From Picosynechococcus sp. PCC 7117 (GTDB lineage Bacteria > Cyanobacteriota > Cyanobacteriia > Cyanobacteriales > MRBY01), in the NCBI RefSeq assembly GCF_001693275.1, contig NZ_CP016477.1, positions 1,612,001 to 1,676,000 on the forward strand: a DNA stretch of 64,000 nt. Reading direction: 5' to 3'. The position numbers were made by a program, and so were the translations under genes. Within the stretch, counting starts at the first letter, position 1. Each line of letters begins with the position of its first letter. Shown piece by piece: positions 8,198-16,531 of this stretch. The notes below the pieces were generated by a model, which did no database searches, had not been told where the DNA came from, and was given only the letters and a program-made list of their open reading frames with translations.

Positions 8198-9139
8198 GTG
8201 TTAGAACAAATACCAATCTTCCTTTCTGCTGACGATAACTATGCCCGTTATTGTGCAGTTACTATACTTTCCATTCTTAAAAATACACAAAAACCCGAAG
8301 AATTACACTTTTATATTTTCTCTCCAGATATAACTAATGAAAATACAAGAAAAATAGATCAATTATGTTCTTCTTTTAACTCGAATTTATCTATAATCAA
8401 AATCGATCTCAACTTGTTCAAATCTTTACCTGAAATTGAACATGTAAACTTAAATACATACACACGATTAATAACTCCTGAACTATCCAAAATAAATTGT
8501 AATATTATTTTACTGGATTGCGATATTATAGTTTTGAGTGAAATTGCTGATTTTTATAAATACAATTTGAAAACATTTTCTCTTGGTGCAATTCCTCATG
8601 TTCAATTTCCTTATCAAGAGATTTTTCTAAAAAAATTTGAGATACAAAATGAAGATTTTTATTTTAATGCTGGAGTAATGTTAATTAATGGTGATACATG
8701 GCAGAAAAATGATTATAGTGATAAAACTTTTGTTTTTGCTTCTGACAATGCAGATAAACTTCAATTTCAAGAACAGGATGCTTTAAATGCCGTTTTCTGG
8801 TGTAATTACTGCCATTTACCGGGGGAATGGAATGTAGAAGCTAGACTGTATAAGGAGAAGTTGTTAGGACTTCCTCAAACGGAAGAGATAACCCATCGGA
8901 TGAAAAATGCTAAGATTATCCACTATACAGGACCAGATAAACCGTGGAAGTCAAAAAATTATGTGCCAATGCGTCATCTTTATCTATATTATAGTGAGAT
9001 GTTGTCAGAGGAGTTTGGATGGCTTCCTAGTAAACCCGAACCTAAATCCTGTTCTCCTTTGGCGATGATTAAGTTTATTTGGTCTTGTATTTACTTTCGA
9101 ACTAGTTATATTTTTAAAAAAATATTTAAGTTTATTTAG
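8198..9139 (+). CDS. Family 8 glycosyltransferase
   Basis: A 313-residue GT8 enzyme (the LgtC/glycogenin-like family of retaining transferases). The metal-binding DCD motif is at about 107-109 in IILLDCDIIVLS. FNAGVMLINGDTW and the C-terminal IIHYTGPDKPWKS motif (HxxGxxKPW) are also present. The start is GTG at 8198, preceded by AAGGA. It probably adds a hexose to the polysaccharide or lipid-linked repeat unit made by this cluster. Strongly AT-rich. Confidence 0.85.
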   Translation: MLEQIPIFLSADDNYARYCAVTILSILKNTQKPEELHFYIFSPDITNENTRKIDQLCSSFNSNLSIIKIDLNLFKSLPEIEHVNLNTYTRLITPELSKINCNIILLDCDIIVLSEIADFYKYNLKTFSLGAIPHVQFPYQEIFLKKFEIQNEDFYFNAGVMLINGDTWQKNDYSDKTFVFASDNADKLQFQEQDALNAVFWCNYCHLPGEWNVEARLYKEKLLGLPQTEEITHRMKNAKIIHYTGPDKPWKSKNYVPMRHLYLYYSEMLSEEFGWLPSKPEPKSCSPLAMIKFIWSCIYFRTSYIFKKIFKFI

Positions 9140-9158
9140 TTATTATTATGTACTTGAT

Positions 9159-9926
9159 ATGGCTTCAATGATTAATAGTTTAATTAAAAAAACCTTTCGT
9201 TCATGGGGTTTTGATATTCGCCGAATTGGAACAATGCCTTTTGGAGTAGATTATTGTGCAGATATAAGGTATTGTCTCGATGGAAAAACATTAGATATAG
9301 TTTTTGATGTTGGTGCTAATAATGGACAAACTGCGTTGCACATTGCTAGAGAATTTCCCCAATCGCAAATCTATGCTTTTGAGCCTGTACCAGATACATA
9401 TCAACAACTGCAAAAAAATACATCAGAGCTCTCTAATATTAATCTTGTGAATCAAGCACTGAGTGACTTTGTTGGTGAGTCAACCTTTTATATCTCATCT
9501 AATTCTTTGCTATCTTCCCTTTGTCCAGAGGAAACTAATTCTATAAAGGCAAATGCAAAAGTATCCGTGAACACAGTTGATAATTTTTGCGAAGTTAATA
9601 ACATCAATAAAATTAGTTTACTTAAAACCGATACGGAAGGCTTTGACTTGAAAGTTGTTCAGGGGGCAAAAAACAATATCAAAAATAAGTGTATTGATTT
9701 TATTTACACAGAGTGTCGTTTTTTCAACAGAAATATTTCTAGCGACTTTATCGATATGATTTACTATTTGAATGAGAATGACTATGCTTTAGTCTGTATT
9801 TATACAGAGGCAGTGGATAATTTTGGATTTGTGTTTGGAAATGCTCTTTTTAAAGTTATAGATAAAGATCAAAAACCCTCGCGATTTTCTTGGTCTCCAT
9901 TTGGTAAACCTGTAAACTGGACTTAA
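9159..9926 (+). CDS. FkbM family methyltransferase
   Basis: A 255-residue S-adenosylmethionine-dependent methyltransferase. Motif I is FDVGANNGQTAL (about 49-60), followed by YAFEPVPDTYQQL and the FkbM-type LLKTDTEGFDLKVVQGA block. Such genes in polysaccharide clusters commonly O-methylate a sugar residue. The target here is unknown. AT-rich like its neighbours. Confidence 0.85.
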   Translation: MASMINSLIKKTFRSWGFDIRRIGTMPFGVDYCADIRYCLDGKTLDIVFDVGANNGQTALHIAREFPQSQIYAFEPVPDTYQQLQKNTSELSNINLVNQALSDFVGESTFYISSNSLLSSLCPEETNSIKANAKVSVNTVDNFCEVNNINKISLLKTDTEGFDLKVVQGAKNNIKNKCIDFIYTECRFFNRNISSDFIDMIYYLNENDYALVCIYTEAVDNFGFVFGNALFKVIDKDQKPSRFSWSPFGKPVNWT

Positions 9927-9939
9927 GCAAAAAGGTATA

Positions 9940-11027
9940 ATGAGAGTATTTATAAACTATATTGCAAATTACGGCTTTACGACAGATACAGATATTTTGT
10001 ATCCAAAGCATCTACTAAAACTAAAAGAATATTTTGATATTAACTCAGAGGTAAATAAAACTTTTTTTCAACCTTATTTGCTAAAATTTACAAGAAGAAT
10101 AAAACGGACTCGTTTTAATAAATATCTTCAAAAAATCCCTTCTGATATAGTATTTATACCTACTCTTAGCGTTTCAAAATATGATTTAGTTTATAGTTCT
10201 TATATTTATCCAAAATATATAGGCTTTGGAAAGATTCCTCCTAATATTTTGCGCATTAATTGGCAGACAGATCATGTATTAAACTATAGGGGAATAAAAG
10301 ATATTGTTAATACAAGATCACAAATGGTTTCAAGATGGTCTTTTTTTAATGCAATAGTAACTACTACTAAGTTTTCTGTGCCTTTAATTGAAAATCTCTT
10401 TGAAGACAAGGCAAAATTGGTTTATTATTCTCCTTTTTTTTGCCAGACTTAATTGAGATTCCGTCAAATAAATTTGAGAAAAAAATCAATGAAAAAACGA
10501 TTAAAATTTTATTTGTAGGTCGTGATGGTGTTCGCAAAGGTTTACTGGAATTCGTTTTAGCCTTATCTAAGTTAAATGTAGACACCAACGATATAGAAGT
10601 AGTGATAGTATCAGAAACTGATTTTGATCATAGTTTACTATCCAAAATAAAGCATCAAGTTTTTAAATCTTTATCCAATGTAGAAGTGTTAAAGCTAATG
10701 GAAGATTGTCAAGTATTTTGTCTTCCGACGAAAGAAGAAGCCTATGGAATTGTTTTTGTAGAGGCAATGAGTAAAGGATGTGCAATTTTGGCGGATCATG
10801 ATTTACCGAGGCTTGAATTAATCCGAGATAACCAAACAGGGATTTGCGTAAACCCAGCAAGTGTCGAGGATATAAAAGAAGGTTTAAAAAAGCTTATTCT
10901 TGATTCAGAGTTTAGAAAGAAATGTATGATTAATGCCAAAAATACTTATCTTGGAGAGTTTGCTCCTGAAGTGGTGGCTAAAAAGCATGAGCTTATATTT
11001 AATCAAGTAATTAACTATTCAAAGTAG
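9940..11027 (+). CDS. Family 4 glycosyltransferase split by a -1 frameshift at a T8 tract
   Basis: Two adjacent frames make one GT4 protein. The first part (9940-10452) carries the N-terminal domain and stops at TAA 10450-10452. The second, in the -1 frame to 11027, carries the C-terminal donor domain: KILFVGRDGVRKG, CLPTKEEAYGIVFVEAMSKG (the E-x7-E region) and VNPASVEDI. The junction is T8 at 10434-10441. One extra T, or a -1 slip, joins them as YYSPFFLPDLIEIP. The zero-frame codons read CCT TTT TTT, so the bases form an in-phase T-TTT-TTT heptamer, the classic -1 slippery sequence. It may be a phase-variable gene, a programmed shift, a pseudogene, or a base-calling error. Confidence 0.7.
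10434..10441 (+). repeat. T8 homopolymer at the frame break
   Basis: Eight T residues sit exactly where the glycosyltransferase changes frame. T9 would restore one continuous frame. The zero-frame stop follows ten bases later. Confidence 0.85.
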
Positions 11028-11035
11028 GAACTTTC

Positions 11036-12046
11036 ATGTCTTGCGAAATAGGAGTTTATTTTTCAGCCAATGATATTGTTTGCGATTGGGCGATCGCATT
11101 TTTGAATAGCTACCGTACCTTTAACCCTGATCTACGCCTCATCCTCATTCCTTTTAATGACCAGTGCGATCGCCTGCTGAAACTCCAGAACACCTATAAC
11201 TTTGAGATTTATACCGACTCTTCCTTTGAACGATTGGAAGCCATTGGTAAAGCCTTTGAGTTGGGACATACGCCCACAGGCCCCTACTGGTTCCGTCGCT
11301 ATGCTGCCTTTTGGGGTGAGTGCGATCGCTTTATGTATCTCGATGCCCGCCAGGTGGTGTTGGCTGATCTCAAACCAATCATTCAGGCCCTGGATGACTA
11401 CGATTTTGAGCTGCTCCATTTTGACTGTGCGATTAACCAAGTTTATGAACCGGGGGAACTGTGTCGAGTGTTACTACGGCAGGGAAAAGCCAGAGGATTT
11501 AATTCGGGTCGCTGGGCTGCCCGCAAGAAACTGTTTTCTCTCAAAGAATTTGAGCAGTTTGCGACTGATGCTCTTAAGGTGCGTGATCAGCTTAATCCCC
11601 GCAACACGGATCAGGCCTTTATCAACTACTGTTGTGATATGAAGCCTGTGCGCTATGGTCATGTTGCCGAAGTCCTAGGCGGCATTTGTCAAAGCAGTTG
11701 GGCTAGACAATCTGGTAAGGTTTACCAAAATAATGGAAGATATCATCTCTGGGATTATGGAGGATTAGACCACAAAAAACAGCTTATTTTACTCCATTGG
11801 GCAGGATATCAGCAAAATAAACCTAAACCTCACAGTTACCTATATTTCTACTATAAAAATCAAAGAACTAAATTACTTTTAAAATATCTTGATTTTTTTA
11901 AATACAAAATATTGTATTTTGAGAGGGTTTTAATCCGCTTAATTCTATCCAATAGGAAAATCAATACAACCTATCACCAAATAAAAAATGATAAAAATAA
12001 AACCCGGTCATTTATTTCGATTTTTTTTACAAAAACAACAGATTAG
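11036..12046 (+). CDS. Putative glycosyltransferase (GT-A-like), mosaic gene
   Basis: A 336-residue protein resembling nucleotide-diphospho-sugar transferases: a CEIGVYFSANDIVCDWAIAF start, GPYWFRRYAAFWGECDRFMYLDARQVV (a DxD-like region with only one Asp), LHFDCAINQ, and RNTDQAFINYCC followed by LILLHWAG. The specific activity is unknown. The first third is GC-richer and contains three GCGATCGC sites within about 240 bases (11089, 11166, 11323), whereas the part after about 11700 is AT-rich with poly-Lys/Tyr/Phe codon use. This points to a recombination joint inside or near the gene. The 3' end overlaps the next gene by 59 bases. Confidence 0.6.
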   Translation: MSCEIGVYFSANDIVCDWAIAFLNSYRTFNPDLRLILIPFNDQCDRLLKLQNTYNFEIYTDSSFERLEAIGKAFELGHTPTGPYWFRRYAAFWGECDRFMYLDARQVVLADLKPIIQALDDYDFELLHFDCAINQVYEPGELCRVLLRQGKARGFNSGRWAARKKLFSLKEFEQFATDALKVRDQLNPRNTDQAFINYCCDMKPVRYGHVAEVLGGICQSSWARQSGKVYQNNGRYHLWDYGGLDHKKQLILLHWAGYQQNKPKPHSYLYFYYKNQRTKLLLKYLDFFKYKILYFERVLIRLILSNRKINTTYHQIKNDKNKTRSFISIFFTKTTD

Positions 12047-13149
12047 AATCTTAAATTGGCTAAATAGTTTCTGGGAAAATAAATCTATTGATATTTACGT
12101 TATGGGTGCTTACCATGGCTTGAATGTTGGAGATATGTCCATGGGTATTTCAGTAAAAAAAATTGCCCATAGATTAGGACTAAAAGTCCAGTTAAAAAAA
12201 GTGGTTTCTTGTTCCTCCAAAAAACATAAATTTATCCTAGGTGGAGGAGCTATTTTTTCTCCTAAAAACCTAGAAATCATAATGCTCAATACAGATAATA
12301 ATCCAAGCAGAATTGCTATTTTAGGAGTAGACTTTCATCCAAATCATAATGATTTGACAATTCAGTATTTGCGTGGGGCAACTTTTTTAGGTTCGAGATC
12401 ATTCTCTACAGAAAAAGATAAAAAGATAATTTTCTCAAAGTTTCAAAGGCATGACATTGTATGGCATCCAGATCTAACTTTTGCTTTCTATCCTCTATTA
12501 CCCCCCCCCTAGAAAACAAAAGTTAAATCACGAGAAAACTATTGGCTTAAATGTTTTTCCTTGGTTTTATAAAAGATTGGGATACTCTTGGGACTTCAAT
12601 CTCTACAGTGATAGGAATCCGTATGATCCTTCAGTAAAATTATCAACACATGACCAAACAAAAATTGCGCAACAGTATGTAGACCTAGTAAGATATATTG
12701 CTCAAACATATATTGATCTTGGTTTTTACATTTCTCATATTCCCTTTGCTCTAGAAGATGATTTGTTTGCCAAATCTTGCTTATCAGATCTGCCAATAAA
12801 ATTTTATAAATTCACAAACAATCCATATCAGGTATTTGATAATCTACAAAGTCTGGAAGGCTTTATTCCCACTCGTCTACATGCACACATTTTTTCGGCT
12901 ATTGCTAGGATTCCATTTTTCTCAATTAGTTATGGTGCTAAAACCAAAAATATTTTAAGACTCCTCCAAGTTCCAAGGTCTAGCTCCGTTGACTATAATC
13001 TATTGCTGGAAATTCATAATTTTAGCCAAGATTTAGAATTGCCAAAACCACCAAATTTTGTTTGCAAAGAAAAGCACCTCTTATCCCTTTCAACAGAATC
13101 AAAAGTTGCTATAGAGAAGTGTCTTTTACGTCTAGCCAATGCAGATTAG
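11988..13149 (+). CDS. Polysaccharide pyruvyl-transferase-like gene split at a C9 tract
   Basis: The first frame (11988-12512) holds the N-terminal half (MGAYHGLNVGDMSMG, FILGGGAIFSP). The second (+1, to 13149) holds the C-terminal half (KTIGLNVFPWFYK, GFIPTRLHAHIFSAIARIPFFSISYG). Both match the WcaK/CsaB-like pyruvyl transferase family, which adds ketal pyruvate to glycans. C9 at 12501-12509 is followed at once by TAG. With C8 the frame reads through as LLPPPRKQKLN. A +1 slip on CCC-TAG would do the same. Options are a phase-off gene, programmed +1 shift, pseudogene, or sequencing error. AT-rich with no HIP1. Confidence 0.7.
12501..12509 (+). repeat. C9 homopolymer at the frame break, followed by TAG
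   Basis: Nine C residues in a locally AT-rich gene, directly followed by an in-frame TAG. Loss of one C restores the full pyruvyl-transferase frame. Poly-C tracts of this size are typical slipped-strand phase-variation sites in other bacteria. Confidence 0.85.
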
Positions 13150-13267
13150 AACCTTTGGTTTTCCTGGAATTCCAAAAAAATCTGAAATTTTAAGTGCAGG
13201 GGAACAATACTTTGAAGACTTTGATGTTAGAATTCATTTAGATCAAATTCTTTTGATTAGGAAATAA
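13139..13267 (+). CDS. Small 42-codon reading frame of unknown nature
   Basis: An ATG frame that overlaps the end of the previous gene by 11 bases and encodes a 42-residue peptide starting MQIRTFGFPGIPKK. It has no recognised domain and no obvious ribosome-binding site. It may be the remnant of a truncated polysaccharide gene or chance. Confidence 0.2.
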   Translation: MQIRTFGFPGIPKKSEILSAGEQYFEDFDVRIHLDQILLIRK

Positions 13268-13314
13268 TTTTTTCTTAGTCATTGTCTTCTAATTGCTAGA
13301 GAAATTACGGTAAG

Positions 13315-14256
13315 ATGCATTCACTAAAATATCTGGTATATCCCAAGCTTCCAAGAGCTGGTTTAGGCAATATGCTTTTTGTTTGGGCTAATGCATTAGT
13401 GTTTGCCGAAATCAATCAGCTTCCTATTGTGGCCCCAAATTGGGGAATGAATTCTATTCATTTAGGTTCATATTTAAGAAATGAAAAGTACAAGAGATTT
13501 TATGGTAGTTACTTTTCTAATCAAGAATATGTATCTCGATCGATTCTGTTGTTACAGCGTATGAAAGGTGCAAAAATCTATTTCAACCCTGATATATTAT
13601 CAAGGTTTTCATCTCAACCCAATACCAAGAAAAGCCATATCTTTGTATTTGATAAAATTTTGCGCTACCAAAACTGTTTTGCCGACATAAAAAGCCATCA
13701 AGAGTTAATAAAGGAAAAATTAATTTCTAACATCAAGGAAGAGTTACTCAAAGAAATTTTTACCAGAGAAATACCACGAATTGGCATTCATGTTAGATTG
13801 TCCGACTTTCAAAAACAAAAGATTGATATCAATAATTTAGAGCCCATACCTGGACTCACTCGAACACCAGTTCATTGGTTTGCTGATGTTTTAAACATTA
13901 TCCGAGATATTGCTGGTTATTCAATACCTGCTATCATTTTTTCAGATGGCTCTCAGCAAGAATTACAACCCCTCTTGAAACTAGATAGGGTTTTACTTGC
14001 ACCAAAAGCATCAGCTATAGAAGACCTAATAATTTTGTCAAAAAGCCAGTTGCTAATTGCCTCTTCAGGTAGTACTTTCAGTTCGTGGGCTTCATTCCTC
14101 GGTCAATGTCCTACAATTTGGTATCCTGCTAGAAATCTGCCTGCTAATACAATACTTGAAGAGTCTAAACTGGCTATATTTGAAGGAGCTTATAATCCTA
14201 AAGTTATGGAGGTTCCAGAATTATTAGCATGCAACGTATCAACTATTTTTAATTAA
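13315..14256 (+). CDS. Glycosyltransferase, GT11 fucosyltransferase-like
   Basis: A 313-residue protein with features of the alpha-1,2-fucosyltransferase-like family GT11: an N-terminal AGLGNMLFVWANAL motif (about 15-28) that resembles the GDP-binding start, the key basic motif GIHVRLSDF (His159/Arg161), IIFSDGSQQEL and IASSGSTFSSWASFLG near the C-terminus. Fucosyl transfer from GDP-fucose is the family expectation. The motif HVRLSD deviates from the usual HxRRxD, so another deoxy-sugar is possible. AT-rich. Confidence 0.65.
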   Translation: MHSLKYLVYPKLPRAGLGNMLFVWANALVFAEINQLPIVAPNWGMNSIHLGSYLRNEKYKRFYGSYFSNQEYVSRSILLLQRMKGAKIYFNPDILSRFSSQPNTKKSHIFVFDKILRYQNCFADIKSHQELIKEKLISNIKEELLKEIFTREIPRIGIHVRLSDFQKQKIDINNLEPIPGLTRTPVHWFADVLNIIRDIAGYSIPAIIFSDGSQQELQPLLKLDRVLLAPKASAIEDLIILSKSQLLIASSGSTFSSWASFLGQCPTIWYPARNLPANTILEESKLAIFEGAYNPKVMEVPELLACNVSTIFN

Positions 14257-14269
14257 TTAAGTTTCTTTT

Positions 14270-15397
14270 GTGCAAATTTCTTCTTATATTCATCCAGTCC
14301 GGACTTATCTTCCCTGTACGGGAGTGGGGCGACATATTAATGCAGTAGTTCAAGAATTGAGTTGCCAAAAGACGATTTCCCTTAATCTCCTCGTTTCTAA
14401 ACAATTGCTAGGAGCCGATCAAAAACTCGATCACCGATGCCCCTTACGGGACTTACCCACCCAGACCTTCCCCACACCCGAAAACCCTACTGAACGCAGT
14501 TGGAAACTCCTCGGCTTGCCTAAACTGGATCGCCATATTCCTGATGGTACTGATTGGGTTTATGCCCCGATGGAAACCTATCTCCCTGTTTCCAAATGTC
14601 CCGTTGCCATTACCCTCCACGACATCCAAGCCTTTGAGTCACAGTTGCCCTGGTCCCAGAGCTGGCAGCATCGCTGGTTTCGCTACAAGTGGGGGCGGTG
14701 GGTAAGGCGATCGCTGAACGATAGTCGAGTTGTCTTCACCGTGTCAGAATTTTCAAAACAGCGTATGGTGGCATTGTTAGGTGCAGACCCCAGAAAAATT
14801 GTGGTGATTGGCAATGGAATCGATCAACCTTTTTTCGATATTGCTACTACCCCACCTGACACCCTTCCTTCCCCAGTGGAAGCTCCCTACGTCTTTATGA
14901 TTGGCGGACTGCGCAAAAAGAAAGGCGGTGATTCTTTCCTCGAAGTTGCCAAGCACCTGCGCCAGCGAAAAAGCGATATTCACATCGTCATCGCAGGCAG
15001 ATCCGACCCCGACTACATCGAAGCCGCGAAAGATCATCCCAACATAACCTTGCTTGGCGTTGTCTCCGACGAAGACCTACCCCTCTTACTTCGCCGCTCC
15101 CTAGGACTGTTATTTCTCTCTCTCTACGAAGGCTTTGGCATTCCTGCCTTGGAAGCAATGGCTGCTGGAGTACCCGCTGTAGTTGCTAATCGTGCCTCTC
15201 TCCCCGAAGTTGTTGGTGATGCAGGGATCATCGTTGACCCGGATAAGCCTGATAACATTGTGGATATTTTAATAACACTGGAAAACAATACTCGCTTCCG
15301 ACAAGACTATATCCAACGCGGGCAGCAGCACGCTGCTGCCCACACCTGGTCTGCCTGTGCTGACCGAGTTATTGAGGCATTTCAAACCTTTGCATAA
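14270..15397 (+). CDS. Family 4 glycosyltransferase (mannosyltransferase-like)
   Basis: A 375-residue GT-B enzyme. The acceptor-side start (SYIHPVRTYLPCTGVGRHI) and the donor domain (MIGGLRKKKGGDSFL, IVIAGRSDPDY, YEGFGIPALEAMAAGVP with the E-x7-E pair) match the MtfB-like group of GT4. The start is GTG at 14270, only 13 bases after the previous stop. From about here to the right, GC content rises and HIP1 sites return (first at about 14707), so the gene looks resident. Confidence 0.85.
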   Translation: MQISSYIHPVRTYLPCTGVGRHINAVVQELSCQKTISLNLLVSKQLLGADQKLDHRCPLRDLPTQTFPTPENPTERSWKLLGLPKLDRHIPDGTDWVYAPMETYLPVSKCPVAITLHDIQAFESQLPWSQSWQHRWFRYKWGRWVRRSLNDSRVVFTVSEFSKQRMVALLGADPRKIVVIGNGIDQPFFDIATTPPDTLPSPVEAPYVFMIGGLRKKKGGDSFLEVAKHLRQRKSDIHIVIAGRSDPDYIEAAKDHPNITLLGVVSDEDLPLLLRRSLGLLFLSLYEGFGIPALEAMAAGVPAVVANRASLPEVVGDAGIIVDPDKPDNIVDILITLENNTRFRQDYIQRGQQHAAAHTWSACADRVIEAFQTFA

Positions 15398-15414
15398 CAA
15401 TAATTAATTTGATT

Positions 15415-16518
15415 GTGAGTTTAAACATTGTTTTTTGTTGGTCAGACATTTCTGGCTATATGGCTGCCTGTTGGCGAGAACTGCAAAAAATTCCTGAAGT
15501 TGACTCCTTTGTCCTCGCATTTCAAGCCAAAACCCAAACTGCCTTTAACGACCAACTCGTGGAGGGCATTCCCCATCGACTGCTCGACCTAGAAGAACGC
15601 CAGCAAACAAGCTTAATTCAGCAAATTGTCAGCGAACAAAAGCCAGACGTGATTTTTATCGGTGGGTGGTTCCATCCCCCCTATCGTCAATTGGCCTTTA
15701 CCCCAGACCTGAAATCCAGTCAATTTATTATGGGTATGGATACCCCTTGGTGGGGCACCTGGAAACAACGGTGTGCTCCCTGGGTACTGCGTCCCTACCT
15801 GAATCGCTTTTCCCATGTGGTTGTTACCGGAGAACGCAGTTGGCAGTATGCCCGCCGGTTAGGCATTGCCCCAGACCACATTAGTACCGGCCTCTATGGC
15901 ATTGACTACCAAACCCTCTCTCCTCTCCTTAATGTCCGTTGCCAATCTTCCTGGCCCCGGTCGTTTCTGTTTGTGGGGCGCTACAGTGAAGAAAAAGGTC
16001 TCCAAGAGCTGGTGGCCGCCTATCAACAATATCGCCAACAGGTAACAAATCCATGGCAGTTGGTCTGTTGTGGCAAGGGTGAATTAGAACATCTCTTAAC
16101 AAATCAAGCTGGCATCATCAACCGAGGCTTTGTTCAACCCGATGCCATGACAAAAATGTGGAGTCAGGCAGGTGCCTTTGTCCTCCCCAGTCGCTTTGAC
16201 CCCTGGCCCCTAGCCCTAGTGGAGGCCGCCGCCGCTGGTTTGCCAATTGTTTGTACTGATGTTTGTGGTTCTGCCGTTGAAGTAGTCCGCTCCTGGTATA
16301 ACGGTCTAGTGGTTACACAAGAGAATGTTGAGGCTCTGGTGACTGCCTTGCTGAGTATTCATAAAGCCTATGATAAACTCTCGGCCTGGGGCAGGCGATC
16401 GCAGCAACTTGCCGCCCCCTATGCTGCCGATGTTTGGGCAACGCGATGGGTTGCATTGTTGAATGAGTTAGTGCCCGCCCATCAGTCAAATTCCCCGTCA
16501 CTCATAAGCAATAAATAG
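15415..16518 (+). CDS. Family 4 glycosyltransferase
   Basis: A 367-residue GT-B enzyme with a clear C-terminal donor-binding domain: FLFVGRYSEEKGLQELV, VCCGKGELEHLL, INRGFVQPDAM, and FVLPSRFDPWPLALVEAAAAGLP, where the second Glu of the usual pair is kept but the first is replaced by Asp. The start is GTG at 15415; TTG at 15409 is an alternative. It follows the previous glycosyltransferase closely and precedes the polymerase gene by 13 bases, so they are probably one transcript. Confidence 0.85.
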   Translation: MSLNIVFCWSDISGYMAACWRELQKIPEVDSFVLAFQAKTQTAFNDQLVEGIPHRLLDLEERQQTSLIQQIVSEQKPDVIFIGGWFHPPYRQLAFTPDLKSSQFIMGMDTPWWGTWKQRCAPWVLRPYLNRFSHVVVTGERSWQYARRLGIAPDHISTGLYGIDYQTLSPLLNVRCQSSWPRSFLFVGRYSEEKGLQELVAAYQQYRQQVTNPWQLVCCGKGELEHLLTNQAGIINRGFVQPDAMTKMWSQAGAFVLPSRFDPWPLALVEAAAAGLPIVCTDVCGSAVEVVRSWYNGLVVTQENVEALVTALLSIHKAYDKLSAWGRRSQQLAAPYAADVWATRWVALLNELVPAHQSNSPSLISNK

Positions 16519-16531
16519 TAAGGACTCCTTT

